Program-made: the position numbers and the translations under genes
In this document: in pieces, positions 62,100-64,000 of the stretch
Layout of the letters: each line of letters opens with the position of its first letter
Numbering within the stretch: the first letter of the stretch is position 1
Source of the DNA: Epiperipatus broadwayi
Taxonomy: Eukaryota > Onychophora > Udeonychophora > Euonychophora > Peripatidae
Direction of reading: 5' to 3'
Assembly (NCBI GenBank): GCA_028023455.1
Contig: JAQFVV010000036.1
Span: forward strand, 8,686,007-8,750,006
DNA length: 64,000 nucleotides
Notes under the pieces: generated by a model
The model's database searches: none
The model's input: only the letters and a program-made list of their open reading frames with translations
What the model was told of the DNA's origin: nothing

Positions 62100-63650
62100 C
62101 AGCTATCTGTGCCCTATTTGCTTTCAGATGTCTCTTACACGTGTCTATAGTGTCATCAATTGTACACATATATACATAATTTTTTTAATAAAACCTTAAC
62201 TGGGTCTATCATCTTGATCTTTATGTGGCTTTTATGTCCCAGGTCAACATCATTGAGGTCCATCCCTACATTGGATTTTTAAGAATTAGCATGTCTATGC
62301 CTAATGAAAGCATAAGTGTTGCACAACTTATGGAACTGAGGACATTTTTGATTCTTGGCTGGTAGTGTGTTCTCCACCAATGTGACAGCTTTCTTATTTA
62401 AATCATTTTCTGATGATTTTCTATATTCTGAGCATTCCCTTGATTATGCCCTAATATATTTTTAAAAAGATAAAAAGTCCATTGATTTCATCCATACCTT
62501 TGAAATTGGTCTTTCTATATTGACAATTTTCTCTTGTGGCAGTCATTTGAATTATTAGTGCTGTATTCTGATGGCTGTCACACAGTTCATCAGCATCATA
62601 TGTGGAGAACATTTTAACACTAATTTGCTGGGTAAATATGAATATACCAGGATGATTTCAATTGCACATCCAATTCATTTACTATCACACTCTTTTCCAT
62701 GTATTCTTTCATGATGTCTTTAGAATATGGGGTCATCTTGACTCTCATGGGTTCATTATTTGACTCATGGTTAATCTGAAAATTTTATGAGCTAAGTTTT
62801 ACTGGATATTTGGAAGTATTGTTTGAATGTCCTCTCAACTGCTGAGATTCACAATCTAATTTGAATTTTATAACTATCCATATGTAGATTCACTGAGTGG
62901 TCTGAATTCTCTATCTGACTTGGTTCTTTGCTAATATTCCTAACATCTTTGTAATCAGAAGTCTTTCTGTTTCATCCACTTCTATCCCTTTTCCTGATTT
63001 TCTAGAGCAGGTTCAACTGCTTTAACAATGGTGTAATGATTCTCTAAGTCATCATCCTACTGTGTGCTACTGTGGTGCCCATCAGCACACTTAATGTTGC
63101 TCTCTGTGTCATTCAAATCTTCCCTGGTGGTCCTATGATTCATCTCAGACTGTTTTGTTGGCAGGGATCTTAAGACATAGCTGGGGTTCTATCATTATTG
63201 ATCTCTGATTGATGGCTTCACCCACCTTGTCACTTTGACTGTGGATCTTGGTTGCATCTTTTAACATTTTATTTGAAGTCACCTTGTTTGTATTGGTTTT
63301 TGTGAAGGCCATTTTGACCTTGCAGCTCTCCATAAATTGTTTCATAACTTCAATTATATACTCCATTCCTTCCATCATATTGTTTATTATTGTTTCCATG
63401 CTATAGAAGCAACTGTCTATTTTTCTTTTCATACTGCTCCTGAATGTTTGGAATATTTAACATAGCCTGTGCCATTTTGCTTTCAGGTACATAGGCCATC
63501 TGATCATTGAGTGCTCCCTGAACTTGCAGTAACACATGACCTGCAATGTGTGCCTGTGGAGGGTGGTCAACCTCAATCATAGATCCCCAGGTGATTGGGC
63601 CTGTAACACCCCTCACCCAACCTTACTAGTATTATATTCATCCATCTTTT
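62100..63650 (-). pseudogene. Decayed element coding region, possibly gypsy gag/pol
   Basis: GC-richer than the surroundings with several medium frames on the minus strand (63616-63401, 63432-63145). The first has MAQAMLNIPNIQEQYEKK and the second a Met-rich helix (METIINNMMEGMEYI). No known motif; placed upstream of the minus-strand integrase end, so gag-like sequence is possible but unproven. Confidence 0.35.
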
Positions 63651-64000
63651 TGTTTTAAAGCAATCTTCCACCTTTAGGTATCATAAAAAATCATTTTCCA
63701 ATTGCTAACTACAGAGTTCCTTTCTTCCTTTTAAGGATAAATATACATAAGTGTCATAGGACCTACTGCTACCTCCTTGTCATTAAGTGTTTATTTAACT
63801 CCTCCTTGTATTACATATTTCTATTGGTGTAGATGTTATTTTTTTAATGCCTACCTTTTGTTTAATCTGTATTTTATCCACCTGTTGAGTCTATTTTGGC
63901 TTGATTTTATTCATTAATTATTCATTAATTAGTTATTTATAGTATCAGTTTATCCTCTCTTACTCATAACAACTTATATTTAATGTTTCAAAATTGTATT
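63651..64000. other. AT-rich spacer to window end
   Basis: Nothing recognised; a short ATTCATTAATTATTCATTAATTA duplication occurs near 63910. Confidence 0.4.

Overview
This is an AT-rich stretch of a large animal genome, most likely an arthropod and probably a chelicerate. The inference rests on the one host exon at the left edge, on the mix of mobile elements and on the long gene-poor spacing; no species can be named. Apart from that exon (1-526, minus strand: a signal peptide plus a somatomedin-B-like cysteine module) I find no convincing host gene. Nearly everything else that can be recognised is a mobile or repetitive element. No rRNA gene, functional tRNA gene or CRISPR array was seen.

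Layout. 1-7.6 kb: host exon, microsatellite, AT-rich spacer and one SINE-like repeat with a hammerhead ribozyme (HHR). 7.7-10.65 kb: a minus-strand LINE split by a Penelope-like element (PLE) end carrying an HHR. 10.65-17.4 kb: a PLE with a decayed GIY-YIG endonuclease into which a tRNA-derived SINE has jumped, several inverted HHR-type repeats, a hAT-type MITE and two large palindromes made of PLE ends. 20.9-22.4 kb: a LINE fragment. 24.5-31.95 kb: a decayed CR1-type LINE on the minus strand (ORF1 with PHD finger and SGNH esterase; ORF2 endonuclease and RT), split inside its endonuclease by plus-strand LINEs seated in (ATT)n tracts. 32.6-34.8 kb: a nearly intact RTE-clade LINE. 35.2-43.9 kb: the most striking part, three families of ribozyme repeats, including a 3.2-kb array of nearly identical 409-bp units that reverses direction internally. 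45.2-53.6 kb: decayed LINEs, a second SINE copy and further ribozyme repeats. 54.6-58 kb: a broken Ty3/gypsy pol followed by two unrecognised ORFs. 60-64 kb: remains of another gypsy element on the minus strand.

The main observation is that at least six unlike repeat families (unit lengths of 369, 409, about 420 and about 473 bp where measurable), plus PLE ends, carry the hammerhead core CUGANGA - stem II - GAAA. In several copies stem I also pairs across the predicted cleavage site. The best copies (409-bp family, 369-bp family, PLE ends and the SINE-like family) look capable of folding. Three families share a further conserved block with a B-box-like motif. Most families occur as short direct multimers joined to an inverted copy. 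These features fit animal retrozymes and SINE-like hammerhead repeats spread through circular or multimeric RNA by reverse transcriptase supplied in trans. PLE, RTE, CR1-like and gypsy pol genes are all present here as possible sources, but which one acts is inference.

All translations, pairings and periods were worked out by eye; percent identities and family assignments need database searches.
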